A DNA stretch of 64,000 bases from NCBI GenBank assembly GCA_011455275.1, contig CP015028.1, positions 2,082,911 through 2,146,910 on the forward strand. Reading direction: 5' to 3'. Below, one piece after another: positions 18,467 to 29,631 of the stretch (position 1 is its first letter; the number at the start of each line of letters is the position of its first letter). The notes below the pieces were generated by a model that was given only the letters and a program-made list of their open reading frames with translations, was not told the DNA's origin and made no database searches. The stretch is from Pasteurellaceae bacterium Orientalotternb1. Lineage in GTDB: Bacteria; Pseudomonadota; Gammaproteobacteria; Enterobacterales; Pasteurellaceae. A program made the position numbers and the translations under genes.

Positions 18467-18512
18467 ACAAGCAGTCACTTTTGCAAAAAATTTTGCTAAA
18501 GTGACCGCTTGT
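18467..18512. terminator. Inverted uptake-signal pair between apbE and nqrM
   Basis: A left arm ACAAGCAGTCACTTT and a right arm AAAGTGACCGCTTGT pair with one mismatch around a TTGCAAAAAATTTTGC centre. It is a likely bidirectional terminator or attenuator within the nqr run. Confidence 0.6.
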
Positions 18513-18522
18513 AGCCAGAGGA

Positions 18523-19563
18523 CTATTTCGTGAGTTTGTCAAACTCGCTCGACATTTTGGTTTCATAACCCTGACCATTTTTAATGATCATAAAAATCGC
18601 CAATTTCTCACGCTCTGCCACTTCCAAAGCCTTTTCAGGCCCCAGCACAAACAAGCCTGTCGATAAACCATCTGCTGTCATTGATGTATCTGCAACAACG
18701 GTAATGGAAGCTAAGTTATGTTGAATTGGTTTGAGTTGTTTAGGATCAATAATATGAGACAAGCGATTTCCGTGTTCGTCTTCAAAATAATTACGATAAT
18801 TACCCGATGTCGCAAAGCCTTTATTATCCAATGGAACTATCGTCTCAATGGCTTGACCTTGAGCAAAAGTTGGTTTCTCAATCGCAATTTGCCATGGTTT
18901 ACCGTGAAGATTTTTGCCTTTACCACGCAGTTCACCGCCAATTTCCACTAAATAGTGATGTAAGCCCAAGGTTTCTAAGTGTCTAGCTACTTTATCCACA
19001 CCAAAGCCTTTGGCAATTGAAGAAAGATCGATGTATAAATTCGGTTCTTGCTTGATTAAGCCATATTGATGATCTGATTTTACGACCGAGAGTTTATCAA
19101 TGCCAACAGACTTCGCTCGCTCTGCGATTTGCTCTGCCGTTGGTTCTTTATTTAATCGTTTATCTGGACCGAATCCCCACAAATTCACAAGTGGTCCAAT
19201 GGTAATATCCAAAGCACCTTCTGTGATTTTATTTAACCGAATAGCTTCTTCAACAACATATGCAAAATCAGGAGAAACAGTGAAAAGTGAATTTACCTGA
19301 CGGTAGCCATTAAAGGCTGAAATCTGTGAATCTTTTTGGTAAGTCGACATTTGACTATTCACTTCTTTCAAAAGTGCATCAATTTGTTGTTGAATCTTTT
19401 CTGAGTTAGGTAAATTATCAACGAGACCATCATCAATATATTTCACATGGTAAGTTGTTCCCATTGTCTTACCTTCTAAGGTGACTTGCTGTGGCTCTTT
19501 TTCACAAGCAGCCAGTAACAATGCAAATACGGCAGAAAGAAGCCAAGTGGATAAGCTTTTCAT
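18523..19563 (-). CDS. apbE: FAD:protein FMN transferase ApbE
   Basis: ApbE attaches FMN covalently to threonine in the motif D-x-x-S/T-G-A-T; here both NqrB and NqrC carry it. I set the start at the ATG at 19563, twelve bases upstream of which is AAGGAG; the GTG at 19575 overlaps that site. The first 20 residues form a lipoprotein signal with the lipobox LLLAAC, so the enzyme is anchored in the periplasm. Conserved pieces include GTTYHVKYID, AFNGYRQVNSLF, TIGPLVNLWGFGP and the C-terminal magnesium-binding TADGLSTGLFVLG. Its placement directly after nqrF fits dedicated service to the NQR complex. Confidence 0.95.
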   Translation of the reverse strand: MKSLSTWLLSAVFALLLAACEKEPQQVTLEGKTMGTTYHVKYIDDGLVDNLPNSEKIQQQIDALLKEVNSQMSTYQKDSQISAFNGYRQVNSLFTVSPDFAYVVEEAIRLNKITEGALDITIGPLVNLWGFGPDKRLNKEPTAEQIAERAKSVGIDKLSVVKSDHQYGLIKQEPNLYIDLSSIAKGFGVDKVARHLETLGLHHYLVEIGGELRGKGKNLHGKPWQIAIEKPTFAQGQAIETIVPLDNKGFATSGNYRNYFEDEHGNRLSHIIDPKQLKPIQHNLASITVVADTSMTADGLSTGLFVLGPEKALEVAEREKLAIFMIIKNGQGYETKMSSEFDKLTK

Positions 19564-19646
19564 TTTCACAAACACTCCTTAAGAAAATTATAAAAAATAA
19601 ACGAAAAAATAATGGATACATTTTCGTTTATTTTTTTGCTTCAAAT

Positions 19647-19693
19647 ACAAGCGGTCATTTCTTGCAAAAGTTTTGCAAAATCTGACCGCTTGT
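19647..19693. terminator. Inverted uptake-signal pair between nqrF and apbE
   Basis: The cores at 19647-19655 and 19685-19693 face each other with a TTGCAAAAGTTTTGCAA palindrome between them. It could terminate part of the nqrABCDEF transcript before apbE. Confidence 0.6.
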
Positions 19694-19714
19694 TGTCAAT
19701 GTTAGACTGTTAGG

Positions 19715-20947
19715 TTAGCCACCGAAATCATCGAGTAAGATATTTTCGTCTTCAACACCTAAGTCTTTGAGCATCTTAATCACCGATGCGTTCATAATTG
19801 GTGGACCACACATATAGTATTCGCAATCTTCCGGTGCTTCGTGATCTTTCAAGTAGTTTTCATAAAGCACGTTATGAATAAAGCCTGTGTAACCATCCCA
19901 GTTATCGCCTGGTTGCGGATCAGAAAGTGCAACGTGCCATACGAAGTTATCATTTTCAGCCGCTAAGCCGTCAAAGTCTTCAACATAGAACATTTCACGT
20001 TTTGAACGAGCACCATACCAGAACGACATTTTACGTTTTGATTTCAAGCGTTTGAGCTGGTCGAAAATGTGTGAACGCATTGGAGCCATACCTGCACCAC
20101 CACCAATGAAGACCATTTCCGCATCGGTATCTTTCGCGAAGAATTCCCCGAATGGACCAGAAATCGTGACTTTATCCCCTGGTTTTAATGACCAAATATA
20201 TGAAGACATTTGACCTGGTGGAACATTTGGATTATTTGGTGGTGGCGTCGCAATACGTACGTTCAACATAATGATGCCTTTCTCTTCAGGGTAAGACGCC
20301 ATTGAGTAAGCACGTACAATTGGCTCGTCCACTTTTGAAACATAACGCCAGAGGTTAAATTTGTCCCAATCTTCGTGGTACTCTTTGTCGATAAGCTCTT
20401 TGTAATCTTCGTATTTCACCACGTGAGCAGGGGCTTCAATTTGAATATAACCACCTGCACGGAATGGCACTTCTTCGCCTTCAGGAATTTGCAATTTAAG
20501 CTCTTTGATGAAAGTGGCTTTGTTATCGTTAGAGATAACAGTACATTCCCATTTTTTCACACCGAAAATTTCTTCAGGCAATTCCACATCCATACTGCCT
20601 TTTACGTTTACTTGGCAAGCAAGACGATAGCCTTCTTTCGCTTCACGTTTAGTGATGTGAGAAAGTTCTGTTGGTAGAATTTCGCCACCGCCGCTTTTCA
20701 CTTTCACTAAACATTGACCGCAAGAGCCGCCGCCACCGCAAGCAGAAGAAACGAAGATTCCTTTGCTCGCTAACGCCCCCAATAATTTCCCACCTGCTGG
20801 TAAGGTAATTGCTTTGCTTGGGTCATCATTGATGGAAATGGTAATATCGCCCGAATCAACTAATTTGGATTTAGCGAATAGGATAAATACTGCAAGCACT
20901 AATACAAGGGCAGTAAATACCACAATACCGAAAATAAAATTATCCAT
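19715..20947 (-). CDS. nqrF: Na+-NQR subunit F (NADH dehydrogenase, FAD and 2Fe-2S)
   Basis: NqrF accepts electrons from NADH through FAD and passes them to a 2Fe-2S cluster, the entry point of the sodium pump. The 410-residue protein has an N-terminal membrane helix (residues 5-25), a ferredoxin domain with cysteines in [17 protein letters not shown] and RLACQVN, an FAD-binding region with [11 protein letters not shown], and an NADH-binding domain with [14 protein letters not shown] and [10 protein letters not shown]. It closes the six-gene nqr order and has a strong ribosome-binding site AAGGAG. Confidence 0.97.
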   Translation of the reverse strand: MDNFIFGIVVFTALVLVLAVFILFAKSKLVDSGDITISINDDPSKAITLPAGGKLLGALASKGIFVSSACGGGGSCGQCLVKVKSGGGEILPTELSHITKREAKEGYRLACQVNVKGSMDVELPEEIFGVKKWECTVISNDNKATFIKELKLQIPEGEEVPFRAGGYIQIEAPAHVVKYEDYKELIDKEYHEDWDKFNLWRYVSKVDEPIVRAYSMASYPEEKGIIMLNVRIATPPPNNPNVPPGQMSSYIWSLKPGDKVTISGPFGEFFAKDTDAEMVFIGGGAGMAPMRSHIFDQLKRLKSKRKMSFWYGARSKREMFYVEDFDGLAAENDNFVWHVALSDPQPGDNWDGYTGFIHNVLYENYLKDHEAPEDCEYYMCGPPIMNASVIKMLKDLGVEDENILLDDFGG

Positions 20948-20959
20948 TCGATATGCTCC

Positions 20960-21556
20960 TTATAATTGAATGCCTGAGAAAGACATAAAACCAAGTGCCA
21001 TTAAGCCTGCGGTAATGAAGGTAATCCCTAACCCACGCAGACCAGCAGGAATGTCAGAGTATTTCATTTTTTCTGTTAAACCTGCTAATGCCACAATCGC
21101 TAACATCCAACCTGTACCCGCACCTACGCCATACACCACAGACTCTGCGAAGTTGTATTCACGTTGTACCATGAAAGATACACCACCGAAGATCGCACAG
21201 TTTACGGTGATAAGCGGTAGGAAGATACCTAAAGCACTATAAAGGGCGGGGAAGAATTTATCTAAAATCATCTCAAGCACTTGTACTAATGCTGCAATCA
21301 CGCCAATGAAGGTGATGAAGTTTAAGAAGGTTAAATCAACACCTTCAATCAATGCACCGTCTTTTAAAACGTGAGTATAAACTAATTGGTTTGCAGGAAC
21401 CGCAATGCCTAATACTACGATAACCGCAATACCTAAGCCAAATGCTGTTGAAACTTTCTTTGACACAGCAAGGAATGTACACATCCCAAGGAAGAAAGAA
21501 AGTGCCATATTTTCGATAAATACGGATTTAACAAATAGACTAATATAATGTTCCAT
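20960..21556 (-). CDS. nqrE: Na+-NQR subunit E
   Basis: NqrE is one of two homologous integral membrane subunits that together hold an iron centre and form part of the sodium path. The 198-residue protein has six membrane segments, with conserved [19 protein letters not shown] and the cysteine-containing [11 protein letters not shown] region that pairs with its counterpart in NqrD. It is 12 bases upstream of nqrF and 3 bases downstream of nqrD in the operon. Confidence 0.97.
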   Translation of the reverse strand: MEHYISLFVKSVFIENMALSFFLGMCTFLAVSKKVSTAFGLGIAVIVVLGIAVPANQLVYTHVLKDGALIEGVDLTFLNFITFIGVIAALVQVLEMILDKFFPALYSALGIFLPLITVNCAIFGGVSFMVQREYNFAESVVYGVGAGTGWMLAIVALAGLTEKMKYSDIPAGLRGLGITFITAGLMALGFMSFSGIQL

Positions 21557-21559
21557 AGA

Positions 21560-22183
21560 CTATTTCTCCACTTGCTCAGGTTTCCAGGTTCTTAAGCCCC
21601 AGATAATGAAGCCGATGATAAAGAACGCACTTGGTGCTAATAGGAATAGACCGTTTGCTTGATACCAACCACCGTCTTGGATAGTTTGGAACACAGTCAT
21701 ACCGAAGAGTTTACCAGAACCGATTAACTCACGTAAGAAAGCAACAACCACAAGGATCGCACCGTAGCCGATACCGTTACCAATACCATCAACGAAACTT
21801 TCAAGCGGAGTTGATTTCATTGCAAAGGCTTCTGCACGCCCCATTACGATACAGTTAGTAATGATTAAACCAACGAATACCGAAAGCTGTTTAGACAGAT
21901 CATAAGCATAAGCACGCAAAATCTGGTCAACCAGAATTACCAATGACGCAATAATTGCCATTTGCACGATAATACGAATGCTGTTTGGAATGTAGTTACG
22001 GATGCAAGAAATAAATAAACTTGAAAATCCGGTTACGAAACTTACTGCAATCCCCATTACCACTGCTGTTTCCAATTTGGTTGTAACCGCAAGTGCAGAA
22101 CAGATACCTAAGATCTGTAAAGCAATTGGGTTATTATCCGCAATTGGTGCAAGTAATAACTTTTTAAGATTTGCTTTAGCCAT
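21560..22183 (-). CDS. nqrD: Na+-NQR subunit D
   Basis: NqrD is the homologue and partner of NqrE in the membrane. The 207-residue protein has six hydrophobic segments; the cysteine-bearing [13 protein letters not shown] and [17 protein letters not shown] regions correspond to the iron-centre ligands described for the complex. The start codon overlaps the nqrC stop by one base, indicating translational coupling. Confidence 0.97.
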   Translation of the reverse strand: MAKANLKKLLLAPIADNNPIALQILGICSALAVTTKLETAVVMGIAVSFVTGFSSLFISCIRNYIPNSIRIIVQMAIIASLVILVDQILRAYAYDLSKQLSVFVGLIITNCIVMGRAEAFAMKSTPLESFVDGIGNGIGYGAILVVVAFLRELIGSGKLFGMTVFQTIQDGGWYQANGLFLLAPSAFFIIGFIIWGLRTWKPEQVEK

Positions 22184-22959
22184 TAGTTAGCCCCCGCTTT
22201 TAATTTTGCCAAATATGGACCGAAACCGTTCGCACCGAACCAATATTTGAATGTACCATCCACCCCATTTGAGGTTAAAGTTGCACCAGATAATGCATCG
22301 ATGCCGTGATCTTTATCCGCTGATGCTCCTTTACCAATGGTAATCGCTGACTGACCTTGTTCGTTTTGTAATTTCTTACCAACGAAATTCGCTTGCCAAC
22401 GAGGGTTTTCAATTTCACCACCTAATCCTGGGGTTTCACCGTGATCGTAGAAAGTGATACCTTTTACAGTATTACCATCAGGCTGAACGGAAACGAAACC
22501 ATACATCACAGACCATAAACCTGTACCATAAATTGGTAATACGACTTGGCTTACTTGACCTTCCGCATTTTTCACTAAATACACTTCAGCATATTTGGCA
22601 CGAGTGCGTAAGCCCGCTTTATCATCTGCTGTTGCAATCGCAACACTTTGTGCAGGATCTTTCGCTGCTGCTTTTGCATCAAAATTTGTAATGCTATCGA
22701 CATATTCACCTGTAGCTAAATCCACAATTTTTGGCTCAATGTTTTTGGCATAAATTGATTTGATGTCACCTTTTGGTGTGTTTGGCATTAGTAATCCTGC
22801 CACACTTAGAATGTTTTTCTGTTTATCAAGTTGTTTTTGTTCTTCTTGGGTCGGTTTTAGTAATACCGCCGCCCCTGCAACAATTAAAGAACAGATTAAA
22901 CTTAATAACACAACGACGGTGAGTGTTCCGCCAATGCTATCTTTATTAAATTTAGCCAT
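22183..22959 (-). CDS. nqrC: Na+-NQR subunit C (covalent FMN)
   Basis: NqrC carries a covalently bound FMN in the periplasmic domain. The 258-residue protein has an N-terminal membrane anchor (about residues 12-34) and the ApbE acceptor motif [12 protein letters not shown], placing the flavinylated threonine at residue 227. The segment [13 protein letters not shown] is a further family signature. The start overlaps the end of nqrB by 8 bases. Confidence 0.97.
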   Translation of the reverse strand: MAKFNKDSIGGTLTVVVLLSLICSLIVAGAAVLLKPTQEEQKQLDKQKNILSVAGLLMPNTPKGDIKSIYAKNIEPKIVDLATGEYVDSITNFDAKAAAKDPAQSVAIATADDKAGLRTRAKYAEVYLVKNAEGQVSQVVLPIYGTGLWSVMYGFVSVQPDGNTVKGITFYDHGETPGLGGEIENPRWQANFVGKKLQNEQGQSAITIGKGASADKDHGIDALSGATLTSNGVDGTFKYWFGANGFGPYLAKLKAGAN

Positions 22960-24190
22960 TGCGTGCCTTCCTACGTTTAATGTTACCTTGAACCACTAAA
23001 TAATCGAAGATTGGTGCAAATAAGTTAGCAAATAAGATCGCTAACATCATACCTTCTGGATAAGCTGGGTTTGCAACACGAATCAGAACACACATTACTC
23101 CGATTAAAATACCGTACCACCATTTACCTTTATTAGTAAAGGCTGCAGACACTGGGTCGGTTGCCATAAAGAACATACCTAATGCGAAACCACCTAACAC
23201 TAAGTGCCAATGCCATGGCATTGCAAACATCGCATTGGTTTCTGAACCGATTAGGTTGAATAAGGTTGCGGTTGCCGCCATACCGATCATTACACCCGCA
23301 ATGATTCGCCAAGAAGCAATACGTGCAAACACAATAATTGCCGCACCGATCATCAACATTAAGGTTGAAACTTCACCGACAGAACCAGGAAGATTACCTA
23401 AGAAAGCGTCCATCCAAGTGATTGTTTCGCCAGTTGCAACGTGTTTTAAGGCTGCTTGACCACCACTTGCCCATTGTGAAAGTGCTGTTGCACCTGAGAA
23501 GCCGTCAGCCGCAGTCCAAACTAAATCACCTGAAATTTGTGCAGGGTATGCGAAGAATAAGAACGCACGACCCGCTAACGCAGGGTTCATAAAGTTCTTA
23601 CCTACTCCGCCGAACACTTCTTTTGCAACCACTACACCGAAAGTCGTTGCTAATGCGGCTTGCCATAATGGTAACGTTGGCGGCACGATTAACGCTAATA
23701 GGATAGAGGTGACGAAGAAGCCTTCGTTGATTTCGTGTTTACGCACCATAGCAAATAACACTTCCCAGAAGCCACCTACCGCAAAGACGGTTAAGTAGAT
23801 TGGCAGGAAGAAAATCGCCCCTAATAACATTTTCTCAAACACACCCGCATCTTGATTTAAAATGCCTAAGCCATTTGCAAATGCAAAGTGCCAGTCTTTT
23901 GCAACACTATTCGCCACGTTTTGTGCAAAATCACCAACAGCTAATGCCATAATTGACTGGTTACCTACGTTATACATGCCCCAGAACATCGCAGGAAATA
24001 ACGCAAGCCATACGATTAACATCATACGCTTAGAGTCAATCGCATCACGCACGTGAGCGTCTTTGCGTGTTACAGTACCTGGGGTATAGAAAATGGTATA
24101 TGCTGCTTCAAACAGAATGTAGAATTTTTCATATTTTCCACCTTTCTGGAAAGCAGGTTCCATTTTATGAAAAAGATCTTTTAAAGCCAT
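22952..24190 (-). CDS. nqrB: Na+-NQR subunit B (covalent FMN, membrane channel)
   Basis: NqrB is the largest membrane subunit, carrying covalent FMN and riboflavin and contributing the sodium channel. The 412-residue protein has about ten hydrophobic helices and the ApbE target motif [12 protein letters not shown] with Thr235 as acceptor (the equivalent of Thr236 in Vibrio). The ubiquinone/inhibitor-site glycines in LPGSVGE-like context and [15 protein letters not shown] are recognisable. It is 4 bases downstream of nqrA. Confidence 0.97.
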   Translation of the reverse strand: MALKDLFHKMEPAFQKGGKYEKFYILFEAAYTIFYTPGTVTRKDAHVRDAIDSKRMMLIVWLALFPAMFWGMYNVGNQSIMALAVGDFAQNVANSVAKDWHFAFANGLGILNQDAGVFEKMLLGAIFFLPIYLTVFAVGGFWEVLFAMVRKHEINEGFFVTSILLALIVPPTLPLWQAALATTFGVVVAKEVFGGVGKNFMNPALAGRAFLFFAYPAQISGDLVWTAADGFSGATALSQWASGGQAALKHVATGETITWMDAFLGNLPGSVGEVSTLMLMIGAAIIVFARIASWRIIAGVMIGMAATATLFNLIGSETNAMFAMPWHWHLVLGGFALGMFFMATDPVSAAFTNKGKWWYGILIGVMCVLIRVANPAYPEGMMLAILFANLFAPIFDYLVVQGNIKRRKARNG

Positions 24191-24194
24191 TTGA

Positions 24195-25541
24195 TTAACC
24201 TTCCTTCTCGATCTTATCTAACGCTGCACGCAACATTGGTGCATAGTCATTTTTACCTGGACAAACAAAGGTACAAAGTGCCAAATCTTCTTCATCTAAC
24301 TCTAAGCAACCTAACGCTTGTGCTGAATCCGTATCACCAGATGCCAAATCACGCAATAACAATGTTGGGAGAATATCTAACGGCATAACACGTTCATAAG
24401 AGCCGATTGGCACCATCGCACGATGGCTACCATTTACTGCCGTAGTAAAATTGAATAATTTCTTCGCAAACGCCCCTAAAGTCGTACGAGTGATAGAGAA
24501 TTTATGTGAATATGGGGCAATCATTCCGAAGAATTCTTGCTCACGCCCTTCCGCTAACACCGATACTTGTAACGCATAACGACCTAAATAATCGTGAGCC
24601 CCTTCTGCTTTTGCACCCGCTAATACAGAACCTGAAATCACACGATTTTCAACGTGTTGTAATTCATTGGCGGTTAATTGCGAAAGGTTTGCACCTAAGC
24701 AAGTACGCACTAAACGTGGATTTTTCACCGTTGGACCAGCAAGAGCCACGACGCGATCTGTGAATAATTCACCTGTTGTGAATAATTTGCCGATAGCGAT
24801 CACGTCTTGATAGTTCAAATACCACACTTGTTTTGTGATGCTAACGGGATCGATAAAGTGAATATGCGTACCACTCAAGCCAGCTGGATGTGGTCCTGCG
24901 AAAGCAGTGACTTTCACATTCGGCACGTCAGCATTTGGCGTGGTGCTGTCTGGTGCACGACATAAATGAATGGTTTTCTCGCCATTGAATAAACGGCTTA
25001 ATATCGTTAGACCATCAACGAAATCCTGCTTGTGTTCATTTAAAATCACTTCAGGATCCGCAGCCAATGGATTGGTATCCATCGCATTCACGAAAATTGA
25101 CGAAGGCACCGCATTTAATGCAGGCACTTTGCTAAATGGACGTGTACGGAATGCCGTCCACAAGCCTGATTCGACAAGATTTTGTTTTACTTGCTCGCCC
25201 GTTAATTGTGCCAATTCAGTGGCTTCATAACGGCGGAAAGTCAGTTGCTCATCACCCTCAACTTTGATAACGACTGACTGAAGAACACGTTTTTCGCCAC
25301 GATTGATAGCTACAACCGTACCGCTTGCGGGAGCAGTAAAGACAACACCAGGATTCTTTTTATCTTCAAAAAGCACCTGACCTTTTTTCACTACATCACC
25401 TTCACGCACCTTCATAGAAGGACGCATACCCACATATTCTTCGCCAAGCACAGCAACTTCAGTAACGGTATTGCCGTTATGGATTACTTGCTCAGGTTTT
25501 CCCGCAATCGGAAGATCTAAGCCTTGTTTAATTGTAATCAT
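24195..25541 (-). CDS. nqrA: Na+-NQR subunit A
   Basis: NqrA is the peripheral subunit at the cytoplasmic face, first gene of the operon. The start is set at 25541, giving [18 protein letters not shown] as in homologues; the open frame extends 16 codons further upstream without homology. The 448-residue protein contains the lipoyl-like segment [22 protein letters not shown] and the characteristic [18 protein letters not shown]. The upstream 430 bases hold the likely promoter. Confidence 0.96.
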   Translation of the reverse strand: MITIKQGLDLPIAGKPEQVIHNGNTVTEVAVLGEEYVGMRPSMKVREGDVVKKGQVLFEDKKNPGVVFTAPASGTVVAINRGEKRVLQSVVIKVEGDEQLTFRRYEATELAQLTGEQVKQNLVESGLWTAFRTRPFSKVPALNAVPSSIFVNAMDTNPLAADPEVILNEHKQDFVDGLTILSRLFNGEKTIHLCRAPDSTTPNADVPNVKVTAFAGPHPAGLSGTHIHFIDPVSITKQVWYLNYQDVIAIGKLFTTGELFTDRVVALAGPTVKNPRLVRTCLGANLSQLTANELQHVENRVISGSVLAGAKAEGAHDYLGRYALQVSVLAEGREQEFFGMIAPYSHKFSITRTTLGAFAKKLFNFTTAVNGSHRAMVPIGSYERVMPLDILPTLLLRDLASGDTDSAQALGCLELDEEDLALCTFVCPGKNDYAPMLRAALDKIEKEG

Positions 25542-25971
25542 ATTGTTTGCACTACTTTTTGTTGGGTTAAAAAATATGATTGCAGACAAGCTGCAATCGC
25601 TTTATTGAGCCGTAGCGAAGTCAGAAATAAACGAAAGTTCCCCACCTACTTCCGCTTGCTACATTAAGTTCTCAAATTCAATCTCTACCCCACAATGTGT
25701 GAGATAAAATAAAACGGCGTATTTTACCTGAAAACCCTCTTTCAATTCCACTTTATCCACATTTTTTTAACAAGCAGACCTGAAAAATTTGATCTCCTTC
25801 AAATTTTTGTCCAAACATACCGTCTAAAAAACGACAAGCGGTCAGTTCTTGTAACAAATTTGCAAATTTTTTAGCTAAAGTGACCGCTTGTCTCCCAGCA
25901 AAATTTGACCCTAGTCAAAAAAGACACATCAGAGTAGAATAGCCCCACGATTTTTTAGAAGGATTTTACTA
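25542..25971. other. Divergent intergenic region nqrA / nfuA
   Basis: This gap holds no gene that I can support. It must contain the leftward nqr promoter and the rightward nfuA promoter. At 25834-25891 there is an inverted pair of uptake signals enclosing a TTTGCAAATTTTTT tract. A possible nfuA -10 element is TAGAAT at about 25936-25941. No IscR- or Fur-like site was confidently recognised. Confidence 0.5.
25834..25891. repeat. Inverted DNA-uptake signal pair upstream of nfuA
   Basis: ACAAGCGGT (25834-25842) and ACCGCTTGT (25883-25891) are inverted. Because both flanking genes are transcribed away from it, it is unlikely to act as a terminator for them. Confidence 0.7.
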
Positions 25972-26553
25972 ATGAATATTACCATTTCAGACGCGGCACA
26001 AAGCCACTTCCGAAAACTGCTCGATCAGCAAGAAGAAGGCACGAATATCCGCATTTTTGTGGTCAACCCTGGCACACCAGCTGCAGAATGCGGTGTCTCT
26101 TATTGCCCGCCCAATGCAGTAGAAGCGACCGATACCGAAATAAAATTTGCTCAATTTTCTGCCTTTGTTGATGAAATTAGCCTACCTTTTTTAGACGAAG
26201 CTGAAATTGATTATGTCACGGACGCAATGGGGGCACAGCTCACCATGAAAGCCCCAAATGCGAAAATGAAAAAAGTGGCGGACGATGCCCCGTTCATTGA
26301 GCGTTTAGATTATGTGATCCAAACCCAAATTAACCCGCAACTTGCTAGCCACGGCGGGCGTGTTACCTTGATTGACATCACCGATGATAAATACGCCGTC
26401 TTACAATTCGGCGGTGGCTGTAACGGCTGCTCAATGGTGGACGTGACCTTAAAAGAAGGGATTGAAAAACAACTGCTTGCGATGTTCCCTGAAGAACTCG
26501 TTGGCGTGAAAGATGCGACTGAACACCAACACGGCGAGCATTCTTACTACTAA
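25972..26553 (+). CDS. nfuA: Fe-S biogenesis protein NfuA
   Basis: NfuA carries 4Fe-4S clusters to target apoproteins, especially under oxidative or iron stress. The 193-residue protein has an N-terminal degenerate A-type domain ([18 protein letters not shown]) and a C-terminal Nfu domain with the cluster-binding CxxC in [17 protein letters not shown]. Length is the same as in E. coli. It is monocistronic, ending at the terminator at 26565-26603. Confidence 0.96.
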   Translation: MNITISDAAQSHFRKLLDQQEEGTNIRIFVVNPGTPAAECGVSYCPPNAVEATDTEIKFAQFSAFVDEISLPFLDEAEIDYVTDAMGAQLTMKAPNAKMKKVADDAPFIERLDYVIQTQINPQLASHGGRVTLIDITDDKYAVLQFGGGCNGCSMVDVTLKEGIEKQLLAMFPEELVGVKDATEHQHGEHSYY

Positions 26554-26564
26554 GTTGAAAAGCA

Positions 26565-26603
26565 AAAGCGACTGAATACTTTAAATTCAGTCGCTTTATT
26601 TTT
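26565..26603 (+). terminator. Intrinsic terminator of nfuA
   Basis: A perfect 13-bp stem, AAAGCGACTGAAT with its complement, and a seven-base loop are followed by an A and a T-rich tract. It may also serve the dpp operon arriving from the other side. Confidence 0.85.
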
Positions 26604-26648
26604 TGCTTATTTTTGCAAAAAATGAGCCTAAACTAACCGCTTGTTAGC

Positions 26649-27629
26649 TTACTCCACCATAAAACAAGCAATTTTGGCACCGTCTGGGTAGGTTTTAAGT
26701 TCTGGCCGTTCTTGGCTACAACGTTCTGTAGCTAAACGGCAACGAGCGTGGAAAGCACAGCCTTTTGGTGGGTTGAGTGGGCTTGGAAGCTCGCCCGTTA
26801 GTTTAATTCGCTCACGGCGATGCTCTGGATTCAGTCTTGGGGTTGCCGATAACAATGCTTGGGTATAAGGGTGGCGAGGGTTGCTGAAAATCGTTTTAGT
26901 ATCGCCCTGCTCTACTACTCGCCCGAGATACATCACCATAACTTCATCAGCGATATGCTCAACCACCGACAAATCGTGGGAAATGAACACATAGGACAAG
27001 CCCATTTCTTCCTGTAATTCCATCATCAGATTCAGCACTTGGGCTCGCACCGACACATCAAGTGCCGAAACGGGTTCATCCGCCACCACGATATCAGGCT
27101 CAAGCATTAAGCCTCGAGCGATAGCAATCCGCTGGCGTTGCCCCCCCGAAAACATATGCGGATAGCGGTCATAAAACTCTGGTTTCAAACCGACTTTCGC
27201 CATCATCGCCAACACTTTTTCTTTGCGTTCAGTGGCAGTGAGATCGGTGTTAATCAACAGCGGTTCTTCTAAAATGGTTCCAATTTTTTTGCGGGGATTG
27301 AGCGACGCATAGGGATTTTGGAATACGATTTGGATTTTTTTGCGGCGTAATTTCACCGTTTCTCGATCGTTTTCCAAGAAATTTTGCCCGTTGTAGAACA
27401 GTTCGCCTTCCGTTGGGCATTCAATCATCGTCAGCATTCGTCCTAACGTCGATTTGCCACAACCCGACTCGCCGACAACGGCAAGGGTTTTGCCTTTTTC
27501 CAGGCGGAACGACACGCCATCCACCGCTTTGACTAATTTCGGTTTAGAAAATAGTCCTTTTTTAACGGGATAATATTTTTTGAGTGCCACCGCATCGAGA
27601 AGCGGTGGGGTTTGATTGGTATTTTGCAT
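26649..27629 (-). CDS. dppF: Dipeptide ABC transporter ATP-binding protein DppF
   Basis: DppF is the second ATPase of the dipeptide importer. The 326-residue protein contains Walker A GESGCGKSTLGR, signature MFSGGQRQRIAIARGL, Walker B VVADEPVSALD and the H-loop VFISHDLSVVEHIAD. The C-terminal oligopeptide-transporter extension carries the cysteines CAFHARCRLATERC that may bind a 4Fe-4S cluster in this family. It is last in the dppABCDF order and is separated from dppD by a 101-bp gap containing an inverted repeat. Confidence 0.94.
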   Translation of the reverse strand: MQNTNQTPPLLDAVALKKYYPVKKGLFSKPKLVKAVDGVSFRLEKGKTLAVVGESGCGKSTLGRMLTMIECPTEGELFYNGQNFLENDRETVKLRRKKIQIVFQNPYASLNPRKKIGTILEEPLLINTDLTATERKEKVLAMMAKVGLKPEFYDRYPHMFSGGQRQRIAIARGLMLEPDIVVADEPVSALDVSVRAQVLNLMMELQEEMGLSYVFISHDLSVVEHIADEVMVMYLGRVVEQGDTKTIFSNPRHPYTQALLSATPRLNPEHRRERIKLTGELPSPLNPPKGCAFHARCRLATERCSQERPELKTYPDGAKIACFMVE

Positions 27630-27640
27630 ATTTCTATTCT

Positions 27641-27727
27641 GTAAGGTGAGGCTTGACCCACCATTTGTAAAAATGTCTAAAAATCTAACCGCTTGTTACC
27701 TGTTTGGTGGGTCAAGCCCCACCCTAC
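27641..27727. repeat. GTAGGGTGGG-type inverted repeat between dppD and dppF
   Basis: The left arm GTAAGGTGAGGCTTGACCCA and right arm TGGTGGGTCAAGCCCCACCC are inverted copies around a spacer holding an uptake core at 27688-27696. Related copies lie at 29632, 30759 and 63872. Confidence 0.75.
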
Positions 27728-27730
27728 CGA

Positions 27731-28714
27731 TTAAATCGTACTTGGCACACCATTCACATCCAACGGCGTATGGCATTTCACTTGTCTGCCATTGAGCTGG
27801 TGTAATACAGGCTCTTGGGTGCGGCAGAGGTCGGTGGCATACGGGCAGCGTGGGTTAAGTAGGCAGCCTTGCGGGCGGTCGTATTTCCCAGGCACAACTC
27901 CAGGGAGCGACTGCAAGCGAGATTTGCCTTCCGCAAACTCGGGCAAAGCACGCAACAATGCTTGAGTGTAAGGGTGTAACGGAGATTTGAAAATTTCTTC
28001 CGCTCGCCCCTCTTCCACCACTTGCCCTGCGTACATCACAATAATGCGGTGAGCTGATTCAGCAACCAAGGCTAAATCGTGGGTGATTAAAATCAACGCC
28101 ATATTCTCTTTGCGTTGCAATTCCAACAGCAAATCAATGATTTGAGCTTGAATGGTAACGTCTAATGCCGTGGTGGGTTCATCTGCAATCAATAGTTTTG
28201 GATTACAAGCAATCGCCATTGCGATCATCACCCGCTGGCTCATCCCGCCAGAAAGTTGGTGGGGATAAACGTCTAAACGAGAAGTCGGATCAGGAATGCC
28301 TACCATCGTCAACAGTTCAATCGCTCGTTCTTTTCGCCATTGACGGCTGCCGCCTTGGTGCACTTTCAACGCTTCCATAATTTGAAAGCCAACGGTGTAG
28401 CTTGGGTTGAGACTGGTCATTGCATCTTGGAAAATCATCGACACATCCGCTCCAACGATTTTCTGCTTCTCTTTGGCACTCAACGCCAACAAATCATTGC
28501 CATTGAATTGCAAAGCGTTGGCATACACTTTGCCAGGGTAATCAATCAAGCCCATTATCGCCAGTGAGCTGACCGATTTACCTGAACCAGATTCGCCCAC
28601 GATGCCTAATACTTCGCCTTCATTGACCGTATAACTGATGCGATCCACCGCTTTAAATGGGGCTTTTTGATCACCAAAATGAACGGAAAGTTCGTTTACT
28701 TCTAATAATGCCAT
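27731..28714 (-). CDS. dppD: Dipeptide ABC transporter ATP-binding protein DppD
   Basis: DppD is the first ATPase of the importer. The 327-residue protein has Walker [17 protein letters not shown], signature [16 protein letters not shown], Walker [15 protein letters not shown] and H-loop [13 protein letters not shown], with the C-terminal cysteine-containing extension [16 protein letters not shown]. It lies 9 bases downstream of dppC, implying cotranslation. Confidence 0.94.
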   Translation of the reverse strand: MALLEVNELSVHFGDQKAPFKAVDRISYTVNEGEVLGIVGESGSGKSVSSLAIMGLIDYPGKVYANALQFNGNDLLALSAKEKQKIVGADVSMIFQDAMTSLNPSYTVGFQIMEALKVHQGGSRQWRKERAIELLTMVGIPDPTSRLDVYPHQLSGGMSQRVMIAMAIACNPKLLIADEPTTALDVTIQAQIIDLLLELQRKENMALILITHDLALVAESAHRIIVMYAGQVVEEGRAEEIFKSPLHPYTQALLRALPEFAEGKSRLQSLPGVVPGKYDRPQGCLLNPRCPYATDLCRTQEPVLHQLNGRQVKCHTPLDVNGVPSTI

Positions 28715-28723
28715 TTTCCGCTC

Positions 28724-29614
28724 CTACTGTTTTAATTTCGGGTCAAGAGCATCACGCAAGCCATCGCCCATTAAGTTAAACGCTAATACCAAAGATAAAA
28801 TCGCTAAGCCAGGAATAGTAACCAGCCAGTTTGCCGACTGCATAAAACCACGAGATTCGGCGAGCATCGTGCCAAGCTCTGGCGTTGGTGGCTGTGCCCC
28901 GATCCCCAAAAAGCCAAGGGCAGCGAGTTCTAAGATTGCGTTAGAAATTCCCATCGTCATTTGTACGATAAGTGGTGCTAAACAGTTTGGTAAAATCACA
29001 ATAAACATCAATCGCCACACTCCTGCACCTGCCACACGAGAAGCGGTGACATAATCGCGATTTTTTTCACTCAACACTGATGCACGGGTTAAACGTACAT
29101 AACTTGGGATCGACACCACCGCAATCGCAATCGCAGCATTCATTAGAGAAGGCCCAAGAATAGTCACCACACCAATGGTCAAAAGCAGACTTGGGATCGC
29201 CAACATAATATCGACAAATCGCATAATGATAATATCAATCATTCCACCGTAATACCCCGCCAGCAAGCCCAAAATCACGCCGAACACACAAGAAAGCAGC
29301 ACGATAATCAGCCCAATAAACACCGACAATCTCGCTCCATAAATGATACGAGAAAGAATATCCCGACCGATGTCGTCCGTACCCAAAATATAGGCACTGT
29401 TCCCCCCTTCAAACCACATCGGCGGCAGCAATAATGCCGTACGGTTTTGTTCGATTGGGTCAAAAGGAGCAATAACGCTTGCAAACATACTCGCCAAAAA
29501 TACCACGACGATAAACGCCAAACCAACCACCGCCCCATGATTTTGGCAAAAGTAGTGCCAAAATTCCTGCAACGGCGTTTTAGGTGCAGGGGATGCAATT
29601 TCAATACTAGACAT
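28724..29614 (-). CDS. dppC: Dipeptide ABC transporter permease DppC
   Basis: DppC is one of the two permeases. The 296-residue protein has six membrane segments and the EAA-type loop RVAGAGVWRLMFIVILPN that contacts the ATPases. The N-terminal PLQEFWHYFCQNHGAVVGL and the segment LGTDDIGRDILSRIIYGARLS are typical of DppC/OppC. A 104-bp gap with an inverted repeat and an uptake signal separates it from dppB. Confidence 0.94.
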   Translation of the reverse strand: MSSIEIASPAPKTPLQEFWHYFCQNHGAVVGLAFIVVVFLASMFASVIAPFDPIEQNRTALLLPPMWFEGGNSAYILGTDDIGRDILSRIIYGARLSVFIGLIIVLLSCVFGVILGLLAGYYGGMIDIIIMRFVDIMLAIPSLLLTIGVVTILGPSLMNAAIAIAVVSIPSYVRLTRASVLSEKNRDYVTASRVAGAGVWRLMFIVILPNCLAPLIVQMTMGISNAILELAALGFLGIGAQPPTPELGTMLAESRGFMQSANWLVTIPGLAILSLVLAFNLMGDGLRDALDPKLKQ

Positions 29615-29631
29615 TCACACTCCAACATTAA

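Noticed and set aside
24191-24388. Short plus-strand frames within the nqr operon
   Set aside because: All are antisense shadows of nqr genes without independent support.
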